Shown piece after piece: positions 22,562-33,927 of a DNA stretch of 64,000 nt; within the stretch, counting starts at the first letter, position 1, and every line of letters starts with the position of its first letter. The notes beneath the pieces are model-generated. The model did not search any database and was not told the DNA's origin. It was given only the letters and a program-made list of their open reading frames with translations. Position numbers and translations under genes: made by a program. Source of the DNA: Dryomyza anilis (Eukaryota; Arthropoda; Insecta; Diptera; Dryomyzidae); NCBI GenBank assembly GCA_951804985.1, contig OX638135.1, positions 10,206,058 through 10,270,057 on the forward strand, written 5' to 3'.

Positions 22562-23096
22562 TTTCTATGGTATCCTTGTGGTATAAGGATGTGTCGTGCG
22601 CTGTCTTAACCTCCTCGTTCAAATATCTAATACGCGCGTTCAACTCCTGTATTTTGTTGTTCGCGTACTCCTCCCTTGCCAGGCGTCTGACAGAATTATT
22701 TTTTGATTCCTCAGAAATATTCTTTTCTTTCAATAAATTTCTTAATTTTATGTTTTCCTCTTCTATTTTAGCTGTTTCTCCTAACTCTGCTGTACGTTTT
22801 AAACAATAATCGTTTAAACGTTTTCTCAACACGTCAACTAATCTTTCTAATTCACAATTTTCTGCTAAAACAGATTTAATTTTTAAATTCTGGAAATTTA
22901 AAAACTCTTCTACTATTTTATCTGCCTCCTCTAATTTAGATAAATGCAGAATTCTAGATACATTATCTTTTAATAATGCTGTACTATCTTTATTTAGTAT
23001 TGTTAGTACAAATTGCGACCATAATTTTTCAACAAATCTGTGCAATTCGCTATATTGCTTTTGAATATACGCATTTAATTCATTAGCTTCTGCCAT
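22509..23096 (-). pseudogene. Element B N-terminal coiled-coil part of Gag
   Basis: 195 codons from an ATG at 23094-23096, rich in Glu, Lys, Leu and Asn with long heptad-like stretches (LEEADKIVEEFLNFQNLKIK, EENIKLRNLLKEKN). It overlaps the start of the gag frame at 22509-22561 one frame away; the two probably were one reading frame split by a one-base change. Element A gag has no such extension. Confidence 0.65.
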
Positions 23097-23299
23097 TAAA
23101 TATTTTCAATCAATTTAAAACGTTATCTTTATCTTTTAATTAAAAAAAAAAAATTTCATAAAGTTGTAATTGAAAATTTCAATGAAACAAAAATGTTACC
23201 CAAACAACAACGAAATTTTGGCATGCATGAAGTATAACTATAAACTATATATTTTTCATTTTTTTTATTAAATTGAAGTATTTTTAATCACTTACCATT

Positions 23300-23809
23300 A
23301 TGGTTACTTTTCCTTCTTCCTTCCTTCCACTCTCGGTCCTTGAGAGGTTGGTACCGACGTACCGGCTTTATTATTTTTAACACTTTTATTAACTTTACTA
23401 CCTCCACGTGAGGCTGACTAAAAAACTCCCATTTAAATTGCAACGAAAAGTATTAACAATACCTTCGTTGCAAGCTTTTCTTAAATTCTATTTTCACAAT
23501 GTTCTAGTGAATTTTCACTTTCACTCAATTTTGGTGTACGTGACTTTTGAAGAAAGTCCGACTTGCAGTTTTTGGCTGACAACAATTGCGAAATAGTATA
23601 ATTGTTGGAGAACCGCTGCTTTGCTTATTTTAACATAGACCAAAAATTATGCTATGGAAAATTGTATTGCAAGAGGTGTGGTCTATGTAAAGCTTTAGCG
23701 CTTTGCCAAATTATTGCAAGCTTCTGTTAACTGTGCAAGCTAACTTGAAATAGGTGTGGTCTAAACATAGCTTTAGCGCTTTGCCAAATTATTATCATTG
23801 TTGCCAACA
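23300..23809 (-). repeat. Probable 5' LTR of element B
   Basis: Lies upstream of gag. On the minus strand it would start TGTTGGCAACAATG at 23809. An internal near-duplicate (TTTAGCGCTTTGCCAAATTATT at about 23693 and 23770) is typical of U3 enhancer repeats, and AATAAAG near 23365 could be the poly(A) signal. No second copy, so ends are inferred. Confidence 0.4.
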
Positions 23810-23966
23810 TGAAGCGTTGGGACAATGCTATGAACATGTTGATGTACAATATGAGTTCAACATGATATAAAAACATGATGCGCTCAACATGTGTACATTA
23901 ACATCCAAAACTGAATGAATAGTGACGAACCACAAAGAAAAATGTGTGAGCTAATTTACAACAATA

Positions 23967-24118
23967 CCACTTTGAATGTAAACCACACATATGTGTAGGG
24001 TATTTATAGTCGGCTTAGACCGACTATAATTTTGATATTCCTAACTATCAGAATAACACCTACTATAAAATGTCCCTACTTTAAACTATCCCATGTGATC
24101 TAATCTTCCCAACTGGTT
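23967..24118 (+). repeat. Dispersed repeat Z, 3'-terminal fragment
   Basis: Matches the last 150 bp of the full copies, from CACTTTGAATG through AGTCGGCTTAGACCGACT to AACTGGTT. Confidence 0.88.
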
Positions 24119-24488
24119 TTTATATAAATATTGATTATACAGAAAAGTTCAGAAATATTCAAATACATCTTTAAACGATGTTTTAATTTTGTTTATAAAA
24201 ATTGTATCATTTAGTTGTTCGTTGAACAAAAAATAAATTTAACATGAAATCTTGATCAACATTTTTATTCAAATACAAAATTTATTATGAGTAAAAATCT
24301 ATTTTAAATAAAAAAAGCTGTGTTTAAAATGCAGCATACTTCCCATGTAAATAAAATTTATTTGTTATTCAAAACTTTTGAATGAGAAACAAACTAAATA
24401 TTGTTATTTATTTTTTATCAAATTTTAGTTTTTTTTATTCTACAACAAAAATTATTAATTACTCGATGCGACACCATTAATATACAAG

Positions 24489-25181
24489 AACCAGTTGGGA
24501 AGGTTAGATCACATGGGAAATTTTAAAGTAGGTGTTATTATGATAGTTAGGATTATCAAAATTATAGTCGGTCTAGGTCGACTAAAAATACCCTACATAT
24601 ATGTGTGGTTCCATTAAAAGTGGTTATAGGTCACCAGGATATACGAATCCCGAAAATAACTAAAAACTTTCAATCCCTGAAGTATTTCCATTAATTTGAT
24701 ACCCATATTTACAAATGGGTAGGTGAACCGAATTTCGATTTTTTTTTGTTGAACCACAAGTCGTTTCGCCGGAAACCATTATTTTCATGTATTTGAGCAT
24801 GAGTCAATATATATTTTACCAAAAAAAGTTTACCTAAGCACGTATACAGTAAAATTGAACTGTAGATATACATTTTATATGAGGTATTTGAACATAAGTG
24901 GTCTGTTCTCAGGTCACAATAGACCGCTCAGACAGCTTAGATGTATAAGTGATCTAAATCTAAAGTTTCATTGCTCTAGCTCTTCTACTTTTTCTGTAAT
25001 CGTGATTTCAACAGACAGACGGAGGGACAGACAGACGGACAGACGGACATCGCTAAATAGACTCAGGAGATCATGCTGATCAAGAATATATATACTTTTC
25101 CATACCGGAGATGCTTCCTTCTGGGTGTTACAAACGGCGTACCAAACTTAATATACCCTTTCACTCTTAGTGTAGGGTATA
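24489..25181 (-). repeat. Dispersed repeat Z, copy 2
   Basis: Minus-strand copy from TATACCCTACACTAAGAGTG (right end) to CCAACTGGTT (left end), including the minisatellite at about 25009-25050. It faces the fragment at 23967-24118 head-on, so the two 3' ends form an inverted repeat with a spacer of about 370 bp. Confidence 0.9.
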
Positions 25182-25908
25182 CAAATAATGTAAATCATCA
25201 TTTACAGTTTTTTTTACTACTTTTTTATGCTTTTTCCGAGGTACAGTGATCCAAAATTACAAAAAATGTATATATTGAAATAGTTCTAGATCAGAAAATG
25301 TTACAAATTTCAAGATGGTATTTTGATAAATAACATTATCCAAAATATGTATGATTTATATGTCTTAAAATATTACACTTCCCTTCTCTGATTTTGTGAA
25401 CCTAAAATTTATAACAATTTTTGAATATATTTGTAAAGTTGATTTCGAAATGACGTGAATTTTTTTTGAAATTCAAAATTTTGTAGTCATGGTTATATGG
25501 TTAAGATGGAAGTTCTATAGTAATAATTTTCTATTGGTTATTATCAAAAATTGTTCGTTGAACAGAAAAAAAAATAATATGAAATGAAATAATTACTTTT
25601 TTAATCAGGGCAATCATGAAACCCGTCGTAGCGGATATTTTCATTCGGATTCGTATTTATCTATCATAGGATCCGAATCGAATTCGAAGTTCGGAAATAT
25701 GGCATCACAGATTCCATCGGAACGGATTTTTTGACAGATTTTTGGCACTTTTTCTACGAATGCATTGTTGTATCGGAATGTAATTCTTTGTGTGAAAAAA
25801 TCTTTTGTTTTGATAATATATATATAATGTTGGCACGTGCCAACTGAAAATAAAGATAAATGTTAAAAATGTATAACCAATTTAATTAAATATCCACCTT
25901 CAAGAGCG
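25182..25908. other. No gene recognised
   Basis: AT-rich. Around 25655-25700 the plus strand has FCG-type dyads (TTCGGATTCG and CCGAATCGAATTCGAAG). The segment 25700-25860 on the minus strand is open in one frame and follows a TTTTCAG acceptor-like site at 25848; it might be an extra exon of the candidate gene at 25909-26206 but this is weak. Confidence 0.4.
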
Positions 25909-26206
25909 TCACCGTGATTTTCTGTTGCCAGAGGTACGCCAGGCGAGCACCGACTGCAGCTTATTTTGCTTCTCTGAGAAGTTGTACAGGAGCCCCTTCA
26001 GTTGGGGATTGACAAAGAAGACAGCAAAATAGGAGGAATTGGCGTGCCAAGTAAACTTTACTAAGAATAAATAATTAAAAGTAAAGTAATATAATGTTTA
26101 GTGTTGCACCTGTGGTAGGGACAAAGACTTTGTCCGCCAACGTGTGCTCTTCGTTGGTCATTGGTATCTTGGTTAATTTTCCAGGAATCGCTTCAAACAA
26201 AGCCAT
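25909..26206 (-). CDS. Candidate two-exon small host gene, unknown function
   Basis: Exon 1 (26110-26206) starts ATG at 26204-26206 and reads MALFEAIPGKLTKIP...VFVPTT. Its end is CCACAG followed by GTGCAA, a good donor. A 49-bp intron (26061-26109) ends in TTATTCTTAG. Exon 2 (25909-26060) continues in the same frame (WHANSSYFAVFFVNPQLKG, LQSVLAWRTSG) to a TGA at 25909-25911. The spliced product is 82 residues, basic at its C-terminus. Neither exon resembles a transposon protein and base composition rises in GC here. The phase-1 join keeps both frames open, which is unlikely by chance, but the intron is unusually short and I recognise no domain. It may be one part of a larger gene or a decayed copy. 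Confidence 0.45.
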
Positions 26207-26465
26207 GAAAATATATTAGCATTATATCACAGATTCACCCATTTATTTATTTATGTTACTCACTTGAGACCAACGTTTCTTTGATGCAACCAAATGCGAC
26301 TGTCTAAATAGCAAACAATTGTGACAATTTGTATTTTAAATATTTTTAAACTGTCATGCTTGTTGTGAACTACATCGAAGTTATTAAATTGAAACGTAGT
26401 CGTTTTTTAAGAATTTTCAATTGACTACGAAAACTAGAAGATAATTAACTACGTTTTCCTCTCGG

Positions 26466-26665
26466 TGTGTAAAAAAAAAATTACACATAAAAGTATGTAA
26501 AAGAAATACATACTTGTAGTGTTAAATTACCTATATATGTGTGTAAAAAAACACATACCAAACCTGCATTTATGCAGATATGTTGCGAAAACGCAAACCT
26601 GTGTGTGTAAATTAATGCACAGTAGAAGTGTGAAAATAGTACTTATTTTGTATAAAAAAAAGTAC
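26466..26665. repeat. String of seven adjacent short hairpins
   Basis: Successive inverted repeats with different stems and mostly A-rich loops: TGTGTAA/TTACACA (26466-26487), AAGTATGTA/TACATACTT (26491-26515), TATGTGT/ACACATA (26536-26557), CTGCAT/ATGCAG (26564-26577), TTGCG/CGCAA (26583-26596), TGTGTGT/ATGCACA with G-T wobbles (about 26602-26621) and GTACTT/AAGTAC (26639-26665). Confidence 0.7.
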
Positions 26666-26694
26666 GTTTGCGTATATTTTCTATAATAAAACCA

Positions 26695-26961
26695 TCAAAA
26701 ATGTGTATAGGATATTTTAATTAAAACTATTTCATAAAAAGATTCAATATTTTTTTCTTTAGGATTTTTTAATTTTTGTATAAACTTTGAATGAAAGCTA
26801 TGCCAGTGGATTTTATAAGTGGCGTAAGTCTTAAAATGTATGTTACAATTTTGAAATAATCGCTGATATTCCGAATTTAAATCATTTTTATGTAGATACA
26901 AATGCCTATTATATAAAATAATGTTCGTAAACGAATAAATACAAATATGGCACTTAAACAT
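26695..26961 (-). CDS. Short ORF with N-terminal C2H2 zinc finger
   Basis: 88 codons starting MFKCHICIYSFTNIILYN, with spacing C-x2-C-x12-H-x3-H, a classical C2H2 finger. A second, incomplete Cys/His cluster (NCNIHFKTYATYKIHWHSFH) follows. C2H2 fingers bind nucleic acid or proteins in the nucleus. The frame is short, A/T-rich and ends without further domains, so it may be a first exon, a degraded transposon-associated protein, or coincidence. No splice donor was clear near its end. Confidence 0.35.
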   Translation of the reverse strand: MFKCHICIYSFTNIILYNRHLYLHKNDLNSEYQRLFQNCNIHFKTYATYKIHWHSFHSKFIQKLKNPKEKNIESFYEIVLIKISYTHF

Positions 26962-28364
26962 AATTTAATTAATACTTTTCAAAAATTTATGCGTGGCAGT
27001 TAAAGTCCTTGTTACAGGTCTTTGTTTGTTTTAACGTCATTTCACATATAAAGCGTGTAAAGATCACACATTTCAATGTGTTAATATACAAAACATTGCA
27101 GAATCTGTAAAATTGCCATTTTAAACGTGTGATTCCACTCAAAACAGTTCATGTGTGTAAAATAACATATTTTTCATGAGAAACACGTTAGATGTTTATT
27201 TTTACGGACGCATTAGTGTTTTTATTTGAAAAAATGTGTAAATTAACTGCGATAAATGTAGCATTCATTACTTCTAAATCAGATTTCTTAGAGTATAGTT
27301 TAAATTTACGTTTACATTGAGGGAAAAAGAAATAAAATTAAATAAAAAAGTAATAAATATAAATACTTTTCGTCACGTTTTTTACCCGTTGTCTTTTTTT
27401 ATTTAAATTAAATATTTTTATTGAAAATTGAAGTAAATACTTTTTGTAAAATTTGAAGTTAACAATTTTTATTACTTTAAGTAATAAAATTATAATTTAA
27501 TTCTAACATCATAATCATGTCAATTGGTATTTTAAAACTATTTCATGCAGAGATCGGAAATGCACGTGTGAGAGCGCACGCACAAGTCACCTATCTTCTT
27601 TTAATGTTACGCAAATTTATTTACGCAGTCTCCGCACTAGGGTAATGACTTTTAACATTTTTTTTAAATGAAATATACATATCATATTCCTATAAGAATT
27701 TATATAGAAATAAGACAAATAATACTACTTCCGCATGGTTTTCAAAAAACTCCCCCCAGTGCATACAAAATCGAAATCCTAGTAAGCGTCGAAACTTAAC
27801 GCACGAATAAAAACAAACGATTACAATTATTCAAATGTCTGAAGAAGATAATCGAAGTAAGCTATAAAGTAATACAACATCACCAATCATTTTCTATGCA
27901 AAAAAAAAAAATGTTCACCGAAATGTTCACCAATAATGTTCACCGCTATGAGTCATAATTAGTGCTGAAAAATCAATGAATTTGTAAAATTTTTCATTCA
28001 AAAATTTTAAATAACAAATAAATTGAATTTATTTATTTTAAATTTATTCAAATTAAAAAAAAAATATATTTTAATCAAAAAGTGATTATAATTTCACGTC
28101 ATATTTATTTGTTGTTCAAAAATTTGAAATTATTATTTTGAATTCTAACTTTTGACTACTGCAACTCAGGTGATATGTAGGTGTCAGAAAAAAATTTACC
28201 AATACATTTTTAGATACTCTTACATACCTTATTTTAATCAAAATCCAAGTAATTTAAATCTTAAAAATGACTTTATTTGATGGAATCCGATAATATTTTA
28301 TTAATTATACACAGAAAAAAAGTATCGTTCGTCATATTGACAAACGGCGTACATCAATCTGTTT
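26962..28364. other. No gene recognised
   Basis: AT-rich. Weak hairpins of the GTGTAAA...ACAC kind recur at about 27056-27190. ATGTTCACC occurs three times at 27911-27948 with 12-14-bp spacing. No coding frame with recognisable features. Confidence 0.5.
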
Positions 28365-28443
28365 ACGTAATATTGACGAACAAGTTAATCAATATAATAT
28401 ACAAGCATACATGTTTTGATGTACTTGTTTATCAATATTACGT
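28365..28443. repeat. Inverted repeat, 21-bp arms
   Basis: ACGTAATATTGACGAACAAGT at 28365-28385 (19 of 21 positions match) pairs with the segment at 28423-28443; loop 37 bp. A third partial copy of the arm (GTCATATTGACAAAC) lies at 28331-28345. Confidence 0.7.
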
Positions 28444-28513
28444 ATCGGGAGCTCCAATCTCAAGCTCGTATATATATACAGAATATGCATTAACGCATAC
28501 AGGCATTATGTAA

Positions 28514-29218
28514 TGGCGGAAAAGAAATAAGACGCCGTGCAGTGAACGTGTCTAAGAGTTTATTTGTTTCAATAAATCAGTTTATTATTCTGACCAACAA
28601 ATAATTAAATATGATCAGAATATCATATTTAAAACCGAGTGCATCATGACTATAATTTGATGAGCATGATATTGAAATAACATTTCAGTTTAAATAGTTA
28701 TTCCGAAATTCGCAGTCAAATTGATTTTATGAATTAATTTGACTAAAAATTTGTTGAATGTTTTTGTTGTATTTAATTACTATTACTATTTGTAGGGGTC
28801 GGTTTGTATCGATCACAACTTTGTTGTTTATTATTAAATTTTGAAAAAACCAACAGTTTTGAAAAGGTGATTAAAATGTGTAAATTATCTTACAAGACGA
28901 TTTACGATTTAACAAAAAATGAAAAATATATACAGATTTAAATTTGTATGTCGAATAATGACTTACAAGTCTGATTGTTATGAACCGATTTCAATAATTT
29001 GAAAAATGTGCTAAATGTGCTAAATGTGTTGGTTCTTCAATAACTTATACAGTCTAGAAATATCTTAAGTAGATTCTGAGTTTAAATTACATAAGTAACT
29101 CAATGACAAAGAAGTGGACATTAAAAAACTCTAAGAGATTTTAAAATTCTGTAAATGAAAATATTCATTGTTTTTCGATGTCGGTCCAAAAATATACGTC
29201 GGAATTCTTATATATTTT
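28514..29218. other. No gene recognised
   Basis: AT-rich spacer; nothing supported on either strand. Confidence 0.6.
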
Positions 29219-29932
29219 TATACCCTACACTAAGAGTGAAAGGGTATATTCAGTTTGGTACGCCGTTTGTAACACCCAGAAGGAAGCATCTCCGGTATGG
29301 AAAAGTATATATATTCTTGATCAGCATGACCTTCTGAGTCGATTTAGCGATGTCCGTCTGTCTGTCCGTCTGTCTGTCTGTCTGTCTGTTGAAATCCCTA
29401 CTACTTTTAAAAATTGAAGAGCTAGATAAATGAAACTTATAACTTAGATTACTAATATACCTACGCTGTATGTGCGAAAAAATTGGCGAGATCGGTCCAT
29501 TGTGACCTATGATCCGACCACTTATGTTCAAATACCTCATATAAAATGTACATATAAAGATCAATTTTTATGTATACGTGCTTAGGTAAACTTTTTTGGT
29601 CAAATATATATTGACATCATGCTCAAATACATGATAATAAAGTTTTCCGGCGAAAAGACGTGTGGTTCACAAAAAAAAAATCGAAATTCGGTACACCTAC
29701 CCATTTGTAAATATGGGTATCAAATGAATGGAAATTCTTCAGCGATTGAATGTTTGTAGTTATTTTCAGGATTCGTATACCCTGGTGACCTATATATCAC
29801 TTTGAATGGTAACCACACATATGTGTAGGGTATTTATAGTCGGCTTAGACCGACTATAATTTTGATAATCCTAACTATCATAATTACACCTACTTTAAAA
29901 TTTCCCATGTGATCTAACCTTCCCAACTGGTT
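29219..29932 (+). repeat. Dispersed repeat Z, copy 3 (longest)
   Basis: Full-length-looking copy: TATACCCTACACTAAGAGTG at the start, AACACCCAGAAGGAAGCATC, the minisatellite at 29352-29389, and the double-palindrome end followed by CCCAACTGGTT. No target duplication is evident. Confidence 0.92.
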
Positions 29933-30404
29933 GGTGTTATTAAAAGCTGATAAATACAAAATTCTGAAAAGTAGTAGATTCCATAAAAATGTACTAAAAG
30001 TTTTCGGAAATGTATCAGATATATCTGCTACTGTAGTATGTACTAGAATCTGTCAATTTAAATTGAAAAGTAGCAGATCTGCTCCGATCGGAGCAGAATA
30101 TGAACACTGATGTACAGGCTTGCAAAATGTAAGATTGTTGCTATTTCTGTTAGAATCTTCCCATATGTGGTATTTTTGAAATGTTGTGTAAAATGATATA
30201 ATTGATATTGTTTTTTTGCTATAATTTTTTATATGTACACGATAAAATATTTTTGTGAAGGAATTAAATGTTTGTTTTTGAAGTGCCTATTAAATAAAAA
30301 TTCCAAATATTCCCACAATGGTTCAAGCATATTATGGGAAATGACCTGCAACATTCTAAAATGTGGGTTGTAAAATTTTCTATAGATTATTTTATGAGAT
30401 ATCA
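29933..30404. other. No gene recognised
   Basis: AT-rich spacer between repeat Z and the left arm of the inverted 1-kb element pair. Confidence 0.6.
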
Positions 30405-31338
30405 ACCAATAAAAATGTCTTTTTATTAATAATTTATGAGAACCTAGAGAACAAACAAAAAATGATACACACTAGTGAAAAAATCCTTCTGTATGCCTGT
30501 TTAAAGTCAAAAAATTAAAACAAGTGCTTTTTAAGAAATTAAAAAGAAATAACTCTTTCAATATAAACTCCACATGCAGAGTGTTAGTTTTATATTATTG
30601 GGAATTGAGAGAACAATCATCTTTTGTATCAAAAATTTCAAATGGCTATTCATGTTTTTCCCGATTATTTGTCAAAAACATAAAACTAAAATTAAATATT
30701 TTTTATACCAAAGTAGACATGGAAACAAAAATATTCCAAATGCTCTCATAAATCTTTTTACAGGCAGAATTTCTGAAATGTCTTCTTTCTGACAGTGTTA
30801 AACATGCCTGCATTATTTTGCCACACGTCATTTAAAATGAGTTTAAGTGATGAGAAATATACGAAAATCATAAAAAATTTTAACTAAATTTTGTTATTTT
30901 GATATGTCAGTTTTGCCTTTCTGTCATTATAGTTGACAAAACTGGCTCATATTTGGAATGGTAGTTAAGAATTGTGATATGTACCATAGTACCTAATATT
31001 ATCAGTATATCTCTTACGATGGTCATATTATATAGTTTAAAAAGAATGGTCGGCGTGGCAGTTGGTCAATCACACCCATATTAAGAATAGTCATGTGCAA
31101 TTACAGTATGTGTCCAAATACCAATTATAAAAAATATATCTCATTCCAAACAAAAGTTATAGTAATTTTACCATTTCAATTATATGACAGGTGGGCGTGG
31201 CAATGGACCAATCTTGTTCATTTTCAAATTAAAATCTATTCATAGTCCATGTATGCTTTGTGAAAAGTTTCGTTAAGATTTGCGCAAAACTGTATTTACG
31301 GCGAGCTAGAATTGACTTCTGTCCCACAGTGCACTGCA
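30405..31338 (-). mobile_element. 1-kb TIR element, copy 1 (one end lost)
   Basis: Matches 32699-33677 in inverted orientation over about 930 bp (for example TGAGAACCTAGAGAACAAAC and CCACATGCAGAGTGTTAG). Its right end has the terminal sequence ending CTTCTGTCCCACAGTGCACT; its left terminal part is missing. Open frames such as 30574-30792 are conserved only because the copies are repeats. Confidence 0.8.
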
Positions 31339-31871
31339 AGAAATGCAAGAAGAGCAAGACACTTGCGTTTTTTTATGATTTAATGTATTTATTATGTTTT
31401 TAAGGTAAAAACTAAATAAAAAAGAATTTGTGATGTTACTAAATATTTAACAACAAGTAACAATGGAAACTGTGCAAAATATTTATGAACGTGAACATTA
31501 ATGAAGATGTGTATTTTTTTCAAGGCTAAAGAATATAAGCATTTTAAAAAACGGTAATATATGAACATTTGCACAGTGTATCTCATTTAGCTGATATTTC
31601 TGTGTATTTGTTTTTTATTTACGCTGATTCGTTTGAAAGTGCAACAACAACAAAAATGCGAATAAAGTAGCATCCAAGCCTTTGATAGAATTTTTGGCGT
31701 GAAATTTTTTGTACCACAAAGAAAACTCGTTGTTGTTGATATCTACAAAGTTGTACTAGATACATACATGTAGTGTGGTGCCATGCGACTGTCTGTTATC
31801 CTTTGTCATCCGTCTGTTTGTTATCATGCGTCTGTTTGTTGCCATGCGATGATACAGGATAGCAACGAAGA
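31339..31871. other. Spacer between inverted element copies
   Basis: AT-rich, with a repeated GTCTGTTTGTT(A/G)(T/C)CAT(G)CG phrase at about 31790-31850. No gene. Confidence 0.5.
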
Positions 31872-32400
31872 GTTGTCGTTGTGAACGTGTACGTATCAGT
31901 GTAGATATTTATGTTTTTATAATTAGTACTGAATCAATGAAAAAATAGTACCAAATTTGAAAAAAATGTACTCAATTTTTTGTATTTCGAGATAGTCTTT
32001 GTTCGAGATTATGTAATTTTGCATATTTTAGTGGGATTTTATGGAATTTCTTTCAAAATATCAATAATATCAGTTTTTCAATGAATTTTCATTTGTTTTG
32101 AAGTTAAAGCAGAAAATATAAAATATTTAATATTTGTTGTCGTTGTGAACGTGTACGTATCAGTGTAGATATTTATGTTTTTATAATTAGTACTGAATCA
32201 ATGAAAAAATAGTACCAAATTTGAAAAAAATGTACTCAATTTTTTGTATTTCGAGATAGTCTTTGTTCGAGATTATGTAATTTTGCATATTTTAGTGGGA
32301 TTTTATGGAATTTCTTTCAAAATATCAATAATATCAGTTTTTCAATGAATTTTCATTTGTTTTGAAGTTAAAGCAGAAAATATAAAATATTTAATATTTG
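31872..32400. repeat. 264-bp perfect tandem duplication
   Basis: 31872-32135 and 32136-32399 appear identical base for base as far as I can compare, both starting GTTGTCGTTGTGAACGTG and ending AAATATTTAATATTT. Confidence 0.93.
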
Positions 32401-32698
32401 TAGAGTTTTTATCAAGCTTTCAAATAAAAATGCAATAATGCTAGATACTGACCACAGGCCCGTCTTAATTTTGATGAAATTGTAGCTACAAAATGGCATT
32501 GTCATAGGGAGAAGTGAATAAGGACTCATGTAGTACTTTAGACCTAACACTGAACTGGTCTTAAATTAAAAAATTTTAAACAGAATCAAATTCTTCAATT
32601 GAAGACCAGTTCAGTGATATGTCATGATAAAGTTGCTGATTGGTTTCATATAAAGGGACTGAACTAGAACCGATTTATATTATTTTCCCATAGTTTTA

Positions 32699-33677
32699 CA
32701 CTGTACTGTGGGACAGAAGTCAATTCTAGCTTGCCGTAAATACTGTTTTGCTCCAATCTTAACGAAACTTTAGATTTCAATTTGAAACTTTTTAAGATTG
32801 GTCCATTGCCACGCCCACCTGTCATATAATTGAAATGGTAAAACGACTATAACTTTTGTTTAGAATGAGATGTTTTGTTTATAATTGGTATTTAGATACA
32901 TACTGTAATTGGACATGATCATTCTTAATATGGGTGTGATTGGCCAATTGCCACGCCTACCATTCTTCTTACACTTTATAACTTGACCATCGTAAGAGAT
33001 ATTCTGATAATATCAGGTACTATGATACATATCACAATTCTTAACTACCATACCAAATATGAGCCAGTTTTGTAAACTATAATGACAGAAAAGGCAAAAC
33101 TGACATATTAAATTACCAAAATTTAGTTAAATTATTTTACAATTTTCGTATTTTTCTCATCACATAAACTTATTTTAAATGACGTGTGGCAAATATGTTT
33201 AACACCGTTAGAAAGAAGACATTTCAGACAATTTGTCTGTAAAAAGATTTATGAGCATTTGGAAGCTTTTTTTTCCATGCCTACTTTTGTAATAAAAATA
33301 AGTAATTTTTGTTTTATGTTTTTGACAGATAATCAGGAAAAACACGAATAGCCATTTGCAATTTTTGATACACAAGATTATAGTTCTCTCAATTCTCAAT
33401 AATATAAAACTAACACTCTGCATGTGGAGTATATATTGAAAGAGTTATGACAGTTTTAATGTAACCCATTTTTATTTCTTGAAAAGCACTTGTTTAATTT
33501 TTTCACTTTAAGCAAGCCTTCAGAAGGATTTTTTCACTAGGGTGTATCATTTTTTGTTTGTTCTCTAGGTTCTCATAAATTGTTAATAAAATGACATATT
33601 TTTAAACTTTCTGCAACAAACTTTAATTTCTGATTTTCGGCGAGCTAGACTAAGCTTCTGTCCCATAGTGCACTGCA
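32699..33677 (+). mobile_element. 1-kb TIR element, copy 2
   Basis: 979 bp with imperfect terminal inverted repeats of about 33 bp: the left reads ACTGTGGGACAGAAGTC...CTAGC and the right ends GCTAGAC...CTTCTGTCCCATAGTG. It has no transposase frame. The superfamily is not settled by the ends I can see. Confidence 0.8.
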
Positions 33678-33927
33678 GTTTTCATAATCTGATTAGTAGT
33701 TTAGGGGTTGCTTTGGGTCATTTTCGTACATAAAATCAAATTTTCAGATAAATTGTACCGAAAACGTACCGGAACGTACTTTTGAGATGTAAATGTACTG
33801 AAATCAGTACAATTGTATCGAACTTATCACCATTGGTATGTATACGCATCGTAATTCGTTATTGTTGTATTCTCTTCTTTCTGTTAGTGTTCGCTTTGTA
33901 GCGTTTCATTTTGTGTTCGCAAAGATG

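Larger units (their letters stand above)
17946..23809 (-). mobile_element. Ty3/gypsy element B, decayed relative of A
   Basis: Gag, protease, RT, RNase H and integrase fragments lie in order on the minus strand with many frame breaks. RT, RNase H, integrase and the pre-protease linker align with those of element A but are clearly diverged. A probable 5' LTR lies at the right; no left LTR was found. A SINE lies 0.5 kb beyond the pol end. Confidence 0.85.

Noticed and set aside
25700..25860. Third exon of the candidate gene via a donor at CACG/GTGACG
   Set aside because: The donor is weak and the resulting sequence is low-quality; the TGA at 25909 is the simpler end.
27056..27190. Continuation of the hairpin string
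   Set aside because: Stems are only 4-5 bp and could be chance in A/T-rich DNA.
30574..30792. Conserved 72-residue protein also found at 33208-33423
   Set aside because: The two copies lie in copies of the same TIR element; conservation reflects the repeat, and no transposase motif is present.
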